Shown here: positions 26,902 through 36,428 of the stretch, in pieces
How positions within the stretch are numbered: the first letter of the stretch is position 1
Layout of the letters: each line of letters starts with the position of its first letter
NCBI RefSeq assembly: GCF_022271435.1
Contig: NZ_JAFIQY010000012.1
Span: forward strand, 124,001-188,000
DNA: 64,000 nucleotides
Origin: Streptomyces monomycini
GTDB lineage: Bacteria > Actinomycetota > Actinomycetes > Streptomycetales > Streptomycetaceae
Direction of reading: 5' to 3'
The notes under the pieces: model-generated
Databases searched by the model: none
The model's input: only the letters and a program-made list of their open reading frames with translations
What the model was told of the DNA's origin: nothing
Made by a program: the position numbers and the translations under genes

Positions 26902-27080
26902 GCGCACCGCGCACGCCCGCGGGGACGGGGTGCGGCTGCGCCGGACCGTAGGCACGATGGTGTACGCGGCGTGGGCGCACCTCCGTCAATCACCGTGCAC
27001 TCCGGTTCGAACACCGGTTTGGTTATGGCGCGGCCTCCGCCGTACGGGTATACACGAGCCCACACGACGGGAGGCACACC

Positions 27081-27563
27081 ATGGCGATCGACGACTTCAC
27101 GACCTGTCTGTGGTTCGACGGCCAGGCCGAGGAAGCGGCCCACCACTACCTGTCCATCTTCAAGAACTCCCAGCTCGGGCACATCGCCCGTTACAACGAG
27201 GCCGGGCCCGGAACGCCCGGCGCGGTGATGGCGGTCGAGTTCGTCCTCAACGGCCAGAAGTTCATGGGCCTCAACGGCGGCCCGGAGTTCACGTTCAGCG
27301 AAGCCGTCTCGTTCCAGGTCCGCTGCGCCGACCAGGAAGAGGTGGACTACTACTGGGCGAAGCTCACCGACGGCGGCGAAGAAGGTCAGTGCGGCTGGCT
27401 CAAGGACAGGTACGGCGTGTCGTGGCAGGTCTTCCCCACGGAACTCCTGCACCTGGTGACCGACTCCGACCCGGCCAAGGCGAAGCGGGCCAGCGAGGCG
27501 ATGTTCCAGATGCACAAGATCGACCTCGCGGCCGTCCGCAGGGCGCACGCCGGAGAGCGGTAG
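27081..27563 (+). CDS. VOC-superfamily protein, PhnB/UbiG-like (3-demethylubiquinone methyltransferase-like fold)
   Basis: 160 residues, family PF06983. Typical blocks: TCLWFDGQAEEAAHHYLSIF, GAVMAVEFVLNGQKFMGLNG, VSFQVRCADQEEVDYYWAKL and CGWLKDRYGVSWQVFP. Despite the historical name these are vicinal-oxygen-chelate proteins of mostly unknown function. Single gene with its own promoter gap; ATG 27081 after GGGAGG. Confidence 0.9.
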   Translation: MAIDDFTTCLWFDGQAEEAAHHYLSIFKNSQLGHIARYNEAGPGTPGAVMAVEFVLNGQKFMGLNGGPEFTFSEAVSFQVRCADQEEVDYYWAKLTDGGEEGQCGWLKDRYGVSWQVFPTELLHLVTDSDPAKAKRASEAMFQMHKIDLAAVRRAHAGER

Positions 27564-27679
27564 GGCGCGGACGGCGGGGCACGGGCAGGCCGCCCGTGCC
27601 CCGCCGTGTGCGCACCGGCGCCCCACTCGTTTGGGGGCGCCTTGGATGGCAAACCGGGACCAACGGGTAATCAGCCCCC

Positions 27680-28063
27680 ATGTCTCTCGATGCTCCCCTG
27701 ACGGCCGCCCCCCTGCCGGTCGAAGCGCCGACGGCCGCCTCCCACCTGGCCATCGGCATCGGCCCCCTCATCGCGGGCATCGTCGTCGTCCTCCTGCTCA
27801 TCGGCGCCGTGGTGTACGGCTACCGGCGCCGCGCGCGCAACAAGGACCGCCCGCCGCGCGCCCACGCACGGCCCCGGCACGCGAGGACGGCGGCCCGGAA
27901 CGGCACTTCGGCACGGGCGACCGACGGGGTGTCCCGGGAGAGCCATGACGCGGCGCCGGCTGCCGGGGCCAAGGACATGGGCGAGTACGGGACGCGCCCC
28001 GGCGACTCCGACGAACCGCCGCCGTGGAACGAGGGGAAGAGCGGCTCGTTCGGCAACGGCTGA
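27680..28063 (+). CDS. DUF6479-like small single-pass membrane protein
   Basis: 127 residues. Short N-terminus, one transmembrane helix (AIGIGPLIAGIVVVLLLIGA, about 24-48) followed by YGYRRRARNKDRPPR and an acidic/polar cytoplasmic tail ending NEGKSGSFGNG. This organisation matches the actinobacterial DUF6479 family, known only from sequence. It ends 11 bases before the cytochrome b gene and is probably co-transcribed, so it may assist the respiratory complex (inference). Confidence 0.75.
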   Translation: MSLDAPLTAAPLPVEAPTAASHLAIGIGPLIAGIVVVLLLIGAVVYGYRRRARNKDRPPRAHARPRHARTAARNGTSARATDGVSRESHDAAPAAGAKDMGEYGTRPGDSDEPPPWNEGKSGSFGNG

Positions 28064-28074
28064 GGCCGCGCCCC

Positions 28075-29721
28075 ATGGTCTTCCCCCGGCGGAAGCCCCC
28101 CGCACCGCCCCGCACCCGCACCGCCGGCCCGGCCCCCACCGCCTTCGAAGCACTCGACCGCCGCCTGCCGCTGGCCGAGGGCGCCAAGGCCCTGCTGCGC
28201 AAGGCGTTCCCGGACCACTGGTCGTTCCTGCTCGGCGAACTCGCGCTCTACGGCTTCCTCGTCCTCGTCCTCACCGGCACGTACCTGACCCTGTTCTTCG
28301 ACCCGGTGACCGCGCAGACCGTCTACCACGGCCGGCACACCCCGCTGTCCGGACTGCCCATGTCGCAGGCGTACTCCTCCACTCTGCGCATCAGTTTCGA
28401 CGTGCGCGGCGGACTGCTGATCCGGCAGATCCACCACTGGGCCGCGCTGGTCTTCGTCGCCGCCATCGGCGTCCATCTGCTCCGCGTCTTCTTCACCGGC
28501 GCCTTCCGCAGGCCCAGGGAAGTCAACTGGATCATCGGCGTGACGCTGTTCATGCTGGCGATGCTGGAGGGCTTCGCCGGGTACTCGCTGCCCGACGACT
28601 CGCTGTCCGGCACCGGCCTGCGCACCGCGCACACCATCGTGATGTCGATCCCGCTCGCCGGCACGTACCTGAGCTTCTTCCTGTGGGGCGGCCCGTTCCC
28701 GGGCACGGACCTCGTCAACCGGCTGTACGGGCTGCACATCCTGCTCGTCCCGGGCATCCTGGTCGCGCTGATCACGGCACATCTGATCCTGGTCGTCCAC
28801 CTCAAGCACACGCAGTGGAACGAGCGCGGCCGGACCAACCGCAACGTCGTCGGCCGCCCGATGTACCCCCACTTCACCGCGAAGTCCGCGGGCCTGTTCT
28901 TCATGACCGCGGGCGTTCTGACGCTCCTGGGGGCGCTGGCCCAGATCAACCCCGTGTGGGAGTACGGGCCGTACCGCGCGGACCAGGTCGCCACCGACGC
29001 GCAGCCCGACTGGTACGTCGGCTTCCTGGAGGGCGCGCTGCGGCTCATGCCGCCGTGGGAGAGCTACCTCTGGGGCCACACGGTCCTGTGGAGCGTCCTG
29101 CTCCCCGCGGTGGTCCTGCCCGGCCTGCTCTTCCTCGTCCTGTACCTCTATCCGTTCTGCGAAGCCTGGCTGACCAGGGACAGCAAGGAACACCACCTGT
29201 GCGACCGGCCGCGGAACCGGCCCACCCGCACGGGCCTCGGAGTCGCCGGCCTCGTCGGCTACGCCGTGCTCCTGGCCGCCGGCGGCAACGACGTGACCGC
29301 CTTCGGCTTCCGCGTCTCGGTGAACGCCCTGACCTGGTTCTTCCGTATCGCCCTCGTAGCGGCTCCGGTCCTCGCCTTCTGGCTCACCAAGCGGCTCTGC
29401 CTCGCCCTCCAGCGCGAGGACCGCGACGCGCTGACGGAAGGGGAGGAGACGGGCGAGGTGACGCAGGACGTCTGCGGCGGGCTCGGCGAGGGACGCCGCC
29501 GCCTGTCCGCCGACCGCCGGTACCGGCTGCTCGTGCGCGACCTCCCCGAGCCGCTCCTGCCGCCTGCGGACACCGCCCGTCCCGCGCGCCGGCAGCGGGT
29601 CCGGCTGGCGCTGAGCCACTGGTACCACCGTGACCGGGTCGAACTGCCGGTCACTCCCGAGCAACGGGCCCGTATCGCCGAGCACACGGCCGCACCGGAG
29701 CGGAGCCCGGACCGCAGCTGA
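28075..29721 (+). CDS. qcrB: Accessory cytochrome b subunit (QcrB-like)
   Basis: Diheme membrane cytochrome b of a bc1-type complex, oxidising menaquinol. 548 residues, close to actinobacterial QcrB. Heme ligands are visible as two His pairs: IRQIHHWAALVFVAAIGVHL and, further on, LRTAHTIVMSI with YGLHILLVPGILVALITAHL. Hydrophobic helices and the C-terminal extension (WYHRDRVELPV) fit the actinobacterial form. The usual partners qcrC and qcrA are not adjacent; instead ctaF- and ctaD-like genes follow on the other strand, so it is likely a paralogue that borrows or replaces subunits of the housekeeping supercomplex. ATG 28075 is my choice. Confidence 0.88.
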   Translation: MVFPRRKPPAPPRTRTAGPAPTAFEALDRRLPLAEGAKALLRKAFPDHWSFLLGELALYGFLVLVLTGTYLTLFFDPVTAQTVYHGRHTPLSGLPMSQAYSSTLRISFDVRGGLLIRQIHHWAALVFVAAIGVHLLRVFFTGAFRRPREVNWIIGVTLFMLAMLEGFAGYSLPDDSLSGTGLRTAHTIVMSIPLAGTYLSFFLWGGPFPGTDLVNRLYGLHILLVPGILVALITAHLILVVHLKHTQWNERGRTNRNVVGRPMYPHFTAKSAGLFFMTAGVLTLLGALAQINPVWEYGPYRADQVATDAQPDWYVGFLEGALRLMPPWESYLWGHTVLWSVLLPAVVLPGLLFLVLYLYPFCEAWLTRDSKEHHLCDRPRNRPTRTGLGVAGLVGYAVLLAAGGNDVTAFGFRVSVNALTWFFRIALVAAPVLAFWLTKRLCLALQREDRDALTEGEETGEVTQDVCGGLGEGRRRLSADRRYRLLVRDLPEPLLPPADTARPARRQRVRLALSHWYHRDRVELPVTPEQRARIAEHTAAPERSPDRS

Positions 29722-29743
29722 AGAGGTGCCCGTACGACCTTCC

Positions 29744-30130
29744 TCACGACCGCCCGGCGAACTCCGCCACCATGCCGACCACCCCCGCCACCAGCAGGCC
29801 GACCCCGATGACGAACAGCCACAGGCCGAAGACGACCCCCAGCGCGGTCAGCGCCACCGCCAGACCGGTCAGCGGCGGATAGCCGCTGCGCGGCGGGAAG
29901 AACCCGAGCCCGCCGGACCGCTCGCGCACCTCCGCCTCCTTGCGGTCCTCCGGCCGCGGCCCGCGCCTGCGGTGGTTGACCGTGCAGAACCCGCTCACGA
30001 GAAGCGCCATCAGACACGAGACGGCCAGCGCCGCCGTACCGGCGGGTTCCCGGGACCACAGCGCGTAGCCGAGCCCGGCCACGAGGAAGAACCCCGCCAC
30101 ACCGGCGAACAGCAGCGCCTCGGCCTTCAC
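29744..30130 (-). CDS. ctaF: Cytochrome c oxidase subunit IV-like protein (CtaF-like)
   Basis: 128 residues with about four transmembrane helices: LLFAGVAGFFLVAGLGYALW, AALAVSCLMALLVSGF, GLAVALTALGVVFGLWLFVI and LLVAGVVGMVAEF, plus the loop PRPEDRKEAEVRERSGGLGF found in actinobacterial CtaF. GTG 30130 overlaps the ctaD stop by 4 bases, so it is translationally coupled to subunit I. It stabilises aa3 oxidase in actinobacteria. Confidence 0.85.
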   Translation of the reverse strand: MKAEALLFAGVAGFFLVAGLGYALWSREPAGTAALAVSCLMALLVSGFCTVNHRRRGPRPEDRKEAEVRERSGGLGFFPPRSGYPPLTGLAVALTALGVVFGLWLFVIGVGLLVAGVVGMVAEFAGRS

Positions 30131-31857
30131 GGGTGACGCTCCTGGTGCGGGTCGGGGGACGGCACGTCCCCGCCGCGCTGGGGAGCGGGCAGCCGCAGCA
30201 CCTCGGGATGGTGCAGGTCGAAGGCGGGGGAGTCGGACCGCACCCGGGGCAGCGCGTGGAAGTTGTGCCGGGGCGGCGGGCAGGACGTCGCCCACTCCAG
30301 CGACCTGCCCCACCCCCACGGATCGTCCACCAGCACCTTCGGCGCCCGCCGCGCCGTACGCCACACGTTGTACAGGAACGGCAGCGTGGAAATCCCCAGC
30401 AGGAACGCACCGGCCGAGGAGACCGAATTCAGTACGGTGAACCCGTCGGCGGCCAGATAGTCGGCGTACCGCCGGGGCATGCCGCTCGAACCCAGCCAGT
30501 GCTGCACCAGGAACGTCAGCTGGAAACCCGTGAACAGCGACCAGAAGTGAATCCTCCCCAGCCGCTCGTCGAGCATCCGGCCGGTCAGCTTCGGCCACCA
30601 GAAGTAGAAACCGCCGAACATCGCGAAGACCACCGTCCCGAACAGTACGTAATGCAGATGCGCGACGATGAAGTACGAGTCGGTGACGTGGAAGTCCAGC
30701 GGCGGTGACGCGATCAGCACACCGCTCAGGCCACCGAGCAGAAAGGTCACCAGAAAACCGCCCGCCCACAGCATCGGCGTCTCGAACGAGACACTGCCCC
30801 GCCACATGGTGCCGATCCAGTTGAAGAACTTCACCCCGGTCGGCGCCGCGATCAGAAAGGACATCAGCGAGAAGAACGGCAGCAGCACCGCGCCCGTGGC
30901 GAACATGTGATGCGCCCACACGGTCGCCGAGAGCATGGTGATGGCGATGGTCGCGCCGACCATGCCGAGGTATCCGAACACCGGTTTACGGCTGAAGACC
31001 GGGACGATCTCCGTGATCACGCCGAAGAACGGCAGGGCGACGATGTAGACCTCCGGATGCCCGAAGAACCAGAACAGGTGCTGCCACAGGACCGCTCCGC
31101 CGAACGCGGGGTCGTAGAGGTGCGCACCGAATTTCCGGTCCGCTTCCAGGGCGAGCAGCGCGGCCGTCAGCACGGGGAAGGCGAGCAGCGCCAGGATCGA
31201 GGTGAACAGCACGTTCCAGGTGAAGATCGGCATCCGGAACATGGTCATGCCCGGGGCGCGCAGGCACATGATGGTGGCGATGAAGTTCACCGCGCCCAGC
31301 GTGGTGCTGAGCCCCGACACCACCAGGCCCATGGTCCACAGATCACCGCCCGCGCCCGGACTGCGGACGGCGCCGTTGAGCGGCGCGTAGGCGAACCATC
31401 CGAACGACGCGGCGCCCCCCGGGGTGAGGAACCCCGAGACCACCGTCAGGCCGCCGAAGAGGAACAGCCAGTACGTCAGGGCGTTCAGACGGGGAAAGGC
31501 CACGTCGGGGGCGCCGATCTGGACCGGCATCACCGCGTTCGCGAACCCGGCGAACATGGGCGTCGCGAACAGCAGCATCATGACCGTGCCGTGGATGGTG
31601 AAGAGCTGGTTGTACTGCTCGTTGCTGACGATCTGCAGCCCGGGCCGGGCCAGTTCGGCGCGCATCACCATCGCCAGCGCGCCCGCCAGCAGAAAGAAGC
31701 CAAAGGCGGTCACGAGATAGAGGTTTCCGATCACCTTGTGATCGGTGGTGGTCAGCCAGCGGCGTACCGCATGGCCCACCGTGTTGCGGGGCGCCGCATC
31801 GTCACGGAGCGCCGCGCCGCCCTGCGTACGCGCGTCCTGCCCGACCTCGATGACCAT
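30127..31857 (-). CDS. ctaD: Cytochrome c oxidase subunit I (CtaD paralogue)
   Basis: 576 residues, heme-copper oxidase large subunit. Ligands are all present: FTIHGTVMMLLFATPMFAGF (heme a), FWFFGHPEVYIVALPFFGVI (Cu-B His and the Tyr of the His-Tyr crosslink), VWAHHMFATG (Cu-B His pair) and SYFIVAHLHYVLFGTVVFAM (heme a3 and heme a). SATVWAHHMF and the K-channel region look normal, so it should be active. Subunits II and III (ctaC, ctaE) are not next to it. The upstream GGAGG lies only 3-4 bases before the ATG, so the start may be slightly off. Confidence 0.92.
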   Translation of the reverse strand: MVIEVGQDARTQGGAALRDDAAPRNTVGHAVRRWLTTTDHKVIGNLYLVTAFGFFLLAGALAMVMRAELARPGLQIVSNEQYNQLFTIHGTVMMLLFATPMFAGFANAVMPVQIGAPDVAFPRLNALTYWLFLFGGLTVVSGFLTPGGAASFGWFAYAPLNGAVRSPGAGGDLWTMGLVVSGLSTTLGAVNFIATIMCLRAPGMTMFRMPIFTWNVLFTSILALLAFPVLTAALLALEADRKFGAHLYDPAFGGAVLWQHLFWFFGHPEVYIVALPFFGVITEIVPVFSRKPVFGYLGMVGATIAITMLSATVWAHHMFATGAVLLPFFSLMSFLIAAPTGVKFFNWIGTMWRGSVSFETPMLWAGGFLVTFLLGGLSGVLIASPPLDFHVTDSYFIVAHLHYVLFGTVVFAMFGGFYFWWPKLTGRMLDERLGRIHFWSLFTGFQLTFLVQHWLGSSGMPRRYADYLAADGFTVLNSVSSAGAFLLGISTLPFLYNVWRTARRAPKVLVDDPWGWGRSLEWATSCPPPRHNFHALPRVRSDSPAFDLHHPEVLRLPAPQRGGDVPSPDPHQERHP

Positions 31858-32138
31858 GAACCTCCGCCCGGCCCACGCCGGAGACCGACGCGGGCACGCC
31901 GACCCGTACCGCGCGGCACGCGCACACCGGTCCGGCGCGCGGCCGCCGACCGGTCACCCGACAGCCTGGCACCGGTGACGGCCGGATCGCCGGTGCCCAC
32001 GGTGCGGGGCAGGCCGCCGCCACCCGGAAGGGTGCACCGGCCGTCCCTCGCGCCGGGGGAGGCCCGGTGCGAGGGACGGCCGGAGGGGCGGCTCAGCCGT
32101 GGACACCGCTGTGGTTCAGCCGTGGACGCCGCTGTGGC

Positions 32139-32465
32139 TCAGGCCCGGCGTGTTTCCTCGGCGGCCGCCGGGCCGCGGCGCAGGGACAGCAGCCGCAGCC
32201 GCCACAGAAGTCCGGGCCCGGCCGCGGCAGCGGGCGCCGGCTCCGCCGCGGGGGCGGGGACGGGCGTCTTGCGCGGAGCGGACTTGGCGGCGGGGGTGGA
32301 GTGGGAGGCGGGGGCGGGGGCCGGGTCAGTGGGGTTCTGATTCGGCTCGGACTTCGGCTCGGGTTGCGGCTCTGATTGCGGCTCGGGCTTCGGCTCGGCT
32401 TCGTGCGGGTCGTAACTCAGGGCACGCAGATAGCCTTCCAGCGCGCGCTGGGGGTCGATGGGCAT
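32139..32465 (-). CDS. Hypothetical Pro/Glu-rich protein
   Basis: 108 residues. MPIDPQRALEGYLRALSYDP may form a short helix; residues 25-55 repeat E-P-K/Q/S (KPEPQSEPQPEPKSEPNQ), then a Pro/Ala linker and a basic C-terminus. No known domain. AGGAGAGG 12 bases before ATG 32465 supports translation. Unrecognised; it may be a spore- or envelope-associated low-complexity protein. Confidence 0.5.
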   Translation of the reverse strand: MPIDPQRALEGYLRALSYDPHEAEPKPEPQSEPQPEPKSEPNQNPTDPAPAPASHSTPAAKSAPRKTPVPAPAAEPAPAAAAGPGLLWRLRLLSLRRGPAAAEETRRA

Positions 32466-32549
32466 GATGGAAGCACCTCTCCTGCTGATCGCTGCTGTGC
32501 TGGTGCTGGTGCGGGAGCGCTCCGCGCGAGTGCGGGAGCGCGGTCCCGG

Positions 32550-32912
32550 TCAGCAGCGCAGGACGGTGTGGCGCGCGCGGTCACCGGCGGCGTCGCGTAC
32601 GTCCGACCGCAGATCGGCCCAGCGGGCGAAAAGCCTGGCGAGACGTCCGGCCTGGCACGGCAGGGACGTGGTGAGGGTCCGCGCCGCGGGGGAGCGGCCG
32701 GTACGTCCGGACCGGGGCGCCCGGAGCGCGGCAGCCTGAGGGACGCTGTCGTCGGACGCAGGCTCCGCCGACATGGCGGCGGCCTCGGCCGGCCCGGCAC
32801 CCGGTTCGAGGGCCGCGGGCGCCGCACCGCACAGGGCGAGCAGCACGGCGATCAGCACCAGGACACCGGTCCGTCCCACGGATCGGTGGCCCCGGCAGCC
32901 CCCTCGGTTCAT
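32550..32912 (-). CDS. Small secreted hypothetical protein
   Basis: About 120 residues. MNRGGCRGHRSVGRTGVLVL begins a signal peptide (IAVLLALCGAAPAALE), followed by a Pro/Ser/Ala segment and a basic helical C-terminus ending with a Cys pair region (CQAGRL ... HTVLRC). No recognised domain. There is no good Shine-Dalgarno before the ATG at 32912 (or 32918), so it could be leaderless. Confidence 0.55.
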   Translation of the reverse strand: MNRGGCRGHRSVGRTGVLVLIAVLLALCGAAPAALEPGAGPAEAAAMSAEPASDDSVPQAAALRAPRSGRTGRSPAARTLTTSLPCQAGRLARLFARWADLRSDVRDAAGDRARHTVLRC

Positions 32913-33010
32913 ACACAAAGCGTAGCCATTCAGCTACTGTCTGCGCATGTCGTCGAACGGGTGAGATTACCGCCGCGAAAGCCGGTCACCGCCCGCGGAA
33001 AGGAGCTGCC

Positions 33011-33835
33011 GTGACAGCCGGCAAACGCATTCTCATCACCGGCGCGGGCTCCGGCTTCGGCCGTGACGCCGCCCTGCGCCTCGCCGAACGCGGACACCAG
33101 GTGATCGCGGCGGCCGAGAATCGTCCGCAGATGACCGAGCTGACCCGGGAAGCGGACCGGCGCGGCGTCGCGCTCCAGGTGGAGAACCTGGACGTCACCA
33201 GCGCACTCCACCGCCGCCAGGCGCACACCTGGGACGTGGACGTGCTGTTCAACAATGCCGCCGTCGGGGAAATGGGCCCGCTGTCCGAAATTCCCCTGGA
33301 ACTGCTCCGGCAGGTCTTCGAGGTGAATGTGTTCGGCCACCTCGCCCTGGCCCAGGGATTCGCCCGGCAGATGGCCGGACGCGGCAGCGGCCGCATCGTC
33401 TGGCTGTCCTCCATCGCCGGCTTGACGACCAATCCGTATCTCGGCCCGTACTGCGCCTCCAAGTACGCCATCGAGTCGATCGCCCAGGCGATGCACGACG
33501 AACTCAAGCCGCTCGGCGTCCAGGTGTGCACCATCAACCCGGGCCCGTACCGGACCGGCTTCAACGACCGGATGGGCGACGCGCTGCGCGTCTGGTTCGA
33601 CCGGGAGAAATCCTTCAGCGCCGAGCACTTCACCACGGACCTCGGCGTCGAGGTCCGGCTCGCCGACGATTACCACGAGATGACCGGGGAGAGCCAGCGG
33701 GACCCCGAGGAGATCGTCGGACTCTTCGTGAAGGTCGCGGAGGAGGAGTCCGGTCTCTTCCGCAATTTCCTCCCCGCGGACCGTATCGACGAGGTGAAGC
33801 GGCAGCAGGCGGCGATCTGGGACCTTAGGCAGTGA
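33011..33835 (+). CDS. Short-chain dehydrogenase/reductase
   Basis: 274 residues, classical SDR. TGAGSGFG (residues 10-17) binds NAD(P); NNAA at 81-84; catalytic Ser134 (IVWLSSIAG), Tyr147 and Lys151 (PYCASKYA). GTG 33011 is preceded by AAAGGAG. Followed after 71 bases by a cytochrome P450, likely the same operon; an oxidation/reduction pair acting on one small molecule is plausible. Substrate unknown. Confidence 0.9.
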   Translation: MTAGKRILITGAGSGFGRDAALRLAERGHQVIAAAENRPQMTELTREADRRGVALQVENLDVTSALHRRQAHTWDVDVLFNNAAVGEMGPLSEIPLELLRQVFEVNVFGHLALAQGFARQMAGRGSGRIVWLSSIAGLTTNPYLGPYCASKYAIESIAQAMHDELKPLGVQVCTINPGPYRTGFNDRMGDALRVWFDREKSFSAEHFTTDLGVEVRLADDYHEMTGESQRDPEEIVGLFVKVAEEESGLFRNFLPADRIDEVKRQQAAIWDLRQ

Positions 33836-33906
33836 GACCGGACACCGGGCGGCCCCGGCGGCGAGAAACGGCCGGGGCCCACCGCCGCACCCCGCTTGGA
33901 GGAGCC

Positions 33907-35277
33907 GTGCCCGTGCAGACCGTCCCGCTCCGACCCGTACCCGGCCCTCGCGGCCTGCCATGGCTCGGGAACCTGCCCGCCTTCGGCAAGGACCCGCTCG
34001 CCTTCATGACCCGGCTTCGGGACGAGTACGGGGACGCCGTGACGTGGTCCCTGGGCCCGTGGCGCAGCCTGTTCCTCTCCCACCCGCAGCACATCGCCGA
34101 GTTCCTCGCCTCCCGGGAGCACAGCTACGGCCTTCTGGAGGTCGGCTGGTCGTTCCAGCGGATCACCGGCAGGAGCGTCATCCGCAGTACGGGTGCCGAC
34201 TGGCGCCGCAAACGCGGCCTGGTCCAGCCGGCCGTCCGCCCGCGTCAAGTGCGCCACCATGCCCGGGCCATGGTCGACAGCGCTCTCGCGGCGGCCGACC
34301 GGTGGTATGACGGGGGACACGTCGACGTGCACCGGGAGATGGTGGTCCTCGGCCAGCGCGTCGTCATCCGTACGCTGTTCGGCAACGACCTCGGCGACCG
34401 GGCCCGGGCGCTCGGAGCGGCGATGGCGGTGGCCGAGCAGGTGATGGCCCGCGAACTGCGCGGCATCGGACTCTTCCTGCCCGACCGGGTGCGTACGCCC
34501 TCCAGGAGGCGCCTGCTCCGCGCCCTCGCAGTCATCGACGCCGAGGTGCACCGGCTGATCAGCGCGCGGCACGACGGACCCGCCGCCGGCGGCGGCGATG
34601 GCGGCGGCGACCTGCTGGACCGGCTCCTCGAAGCCCGGGACGAGGAAGGCCGCCCGCTCACCGCCCAGGAGGTCCGCGACGAAGCGGTGACGCTCTGGGC
34701 GGCCGGCCACGAGACCACCTCCACCGCGCTGACCTGGATCTGGTACCTGCTGTCGGGGTCTCCGGAAGCGCGGGCCCGGCTGGACGGCGAACTGGACCGG
34801 GTGCTCGACGGGCGCCCGCCCACCGTCGACGACTACGAACAGCTCACCTGGACCCGGCAGATCGTCAAGGAAGCCCTGCGGATCTATCCGCCGTCCTGGG
34901 TGATTCCCGCCGTGGCCCGGGAGGGCGCTGTGCTGGGCGGCACCGCTGTCCCGGCCGGTACGGCGGTGTGGTGCAGCCAGTGGACGGCCCACCGCGACCC
35001 GCGCTGGTTCCCCGACCCGACCGCCTTCCGCCCCGAACGCTGGGACGCCGACGCCCCCGACGCCGTCCCCGACCACGCCTGGTTCCCCTTCGGCGGCGGC
35101 CCGCGCGGCTGCATCGGCGCGCGGTTCGCGCAGGTGGAAGTGGCACTGCTGCTGGCCACGCTGGCGCAGCGCTTCCATCTGGACGTCACACCGGGGGAAG
35201 TGCCCCACCGGGTCGGCATACTCGTCCAGCCGGCCGTGCCCCTGATCGCCACCTTGCGGGCACGCCGAAGGCGGTGA
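33907..35277 (+). CDS. Cytochrome P450
   Basis: 456 residues. I-helix AGHETTSTA (near 257), K-helix E-x-x-R in KEALRIYPPSW, PERF-like FRPERW, and the heme loop FGGGPRGCIG at 395-404 with the thiolate Cys402. The N-terminus RPVPGPRGLPWLGN resembles the CYP102/CYP4-like bacterial class that lacks a membrane anchor. The start is GTG 33907 after TTGGAGG. A ferredoxin-NADP reductase is encoded 3 kb away but no ferredoxin is seen. Likely works with the SDR upstream. Confidence 0.92.
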   Translation: MPVQTVPLRPVPGPRGLPWLGNLPAFGKDPLAFMTRLRDEYGDAVTWSLGPWRSLFLSHPQHIAEFLASREHSYGLLEVGWSFQRITGRSVIRSTGADWRRKRGLVQPAVRPRQVRHHARAMVDSALAAADRWYDGGHVDVHREMVVLGQRVVIRTLFGNDLGDRARALGAAMAVAEQVMARELRGIGLFLPDRVRTPSRRRLLRALAVIDAEVHRLISARHDGPAAGGGDGGGDLLDRLLEARDEEGRPLTAQEVRDEAVTLWAAGHETTSTALTWIWYLLSGSPEARARLDGELDRVLDGRPPTVDDYEQLTWTRQIVKEALRIYPPSWVIPAVAREGAVLGGTAVPAGTAVWCSQWTAHRDPRWFPDPTAFRPERWDADAPDAVPDHAWFPFGGGPRGCIGARFAQVEVALLLATLAQRFHLDVTPGEVPHRVGILVQPAVPLIATLRARRRR

Positions 35278-35344
35278 CGGGCGGACGGACACCGCCCGCC
35301 GCCTTGGCCTTTTCCTCGGCCTCGGGTCCTCCTCGGCCTCGACC

Positions 35345-35674
35345 TCAGCCGAGAATCCCCAGCTCGGTGTCCGGACGGCAGCCGTAACACGCCTCGACGC
35401 CCTGCCCGAGGGCGTCGGCCGCCTGCGCACGGCTGATGGCCCGGCCGCGCGCCTGGCCGCACCCGCCGACGTGGACGCGGACGGGCCGCCCGTCGCGGCC
35501 CCCGAGCCGCTCGGTCTCCAGCAGCCAGTCGGGCCGGGGCGGCCGGACCGGTACGGGGCGGTCGCGCTCCTCCTGTTCGAGGTGCTGGATACGGGCCCGG
35601 ACGGCGGCGAGCTGCAGGCGCAGCCACGTCTCCAGGGTGCGGAGGCGCGGCAGGTCAGGGGGCAATTCGCTCAC
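35345..35674 (-). CDS. DUF6233-family protein
   Basis: 109 residues. The N-terminal helix VSELPPDLPRLRTLETWLRL, the segment PPRPDWLLE, VRVHVGGC and the C-terminal VEACYGCRPDTELGILG match the streptomycete DUF6233 family. Function unknown. The GTG start at 35674 is divergent from the SUKH-family gene. A paired Cys (CYGC) suggests metal or redox chemistry, not shown. Confidence 0.78.
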   Translation of the reverse strand: MSELPPDLPRLRTLETWLRLQLAAVRARIQHLEQEERDRPVPVRPPRPDWLLETERLGGRDGRPVRVHVGGCGQARGRAISRAQAADALGQGVEACYGCRPDTELGILG

Positions 35675-35818
35675 TCGTTCGAGTCTAATCCTTCCGTCGT
35701 CCCGTCCCGAACGGTCTGTCCCTGGCTCTCGAACGGTCTGTCCCCGGTCCCGGACCTCGGAGCCGATGAACAGGCGGGTGGACGCGAGCATGCGGACGTC
35801 ATCGCCTACGGTCGCCGG

Positions 35819-36370
35819 ATGGGGAACTGGCACGGGGGCGGCATCCGCGCACGGATACGGGAGATGGCCACACGAGACCCGGAACGGAAGCGTTTCGGGG
35901 CGTGCACGCACGGCTACGCCTTGGCGCCGCCGCTCCCGGAGGCGGAAATCCGGGCGTTCGAGGAATTCCACGGCATCGCGCTGCCCGCGGAGAACCGGTC
36001 CTTCGTCGCCGAGGTGGGCAACGGCCCGGCCGGGCCCGACCACGGCCTGATGCCGCTGACCGTTCCCCGTCCGGAGGCCGGCGAGGAGTGGGCCGTGGAC
36101 GACGCGTGGGCGGAAGACCGGCTGCCGGGCCGGCTCGCCGCACCGTTCCCGCTCACCGCACCGCTGCCGGGCCGGATCGGGACGCCGGTCGACGAGCTGA
36201 CCCGGGGCACCCTGATGCTGGCCGAACAGGGCTGCGGCATCTTCGTCCGGCTCGTCCTGAACGGCCCGTACACGGGCGGGATCTGGCAGATCGATCCCGA
36301 CTGGGGCGGCTTCGTGCCGATCGGTCCCGACTTCCGTGCCTGGTACACCGACTGGCTGGCGGGCCCGTGA
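35819..36370 (+). CDS. SMI1/KNR4 (SUKH) family protein
   Basis: 183 residues. LPEAEIRAFEEFHGIALPAE, NRSFVAEVGNGPAGPDHGLM and TLMLAEQGCGIFVRLVLNGP with GGIWQIDPDWGGFVPIGP are the conserved strands of the SUKH fold. Members include immunity proteins against nuclease toxins but also other regulators; there is no adjacent toxin gene here, so immunity is only a possibility. The start could be ATG 35819 or the in-frame ATG about 14 codons later. Confidence 0.8.
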   Translation: MGNWHGGGIRARIREMATRDPERKRFGACTHGYALAPPLPEAEIRAFEEFHGIALPAENRSFVAEVGNGPAGPDHGLMPLTVPRPEAGEEWAVDDAWAEDRLPGRLAAPFPLTAPLPGRIGTPVDELTRGTLMLAEQGCGIFVRLVLNGPYTGGIWQIDPDWGGFVPIGPDFRAWYTDWLAGP

Positions 36371-36428
36371 GCCCACGCTCCAAGTCCGAGGGAGTACGCC
36401 ACTCGTACCGGGGCGTACGGGCCCGGAA

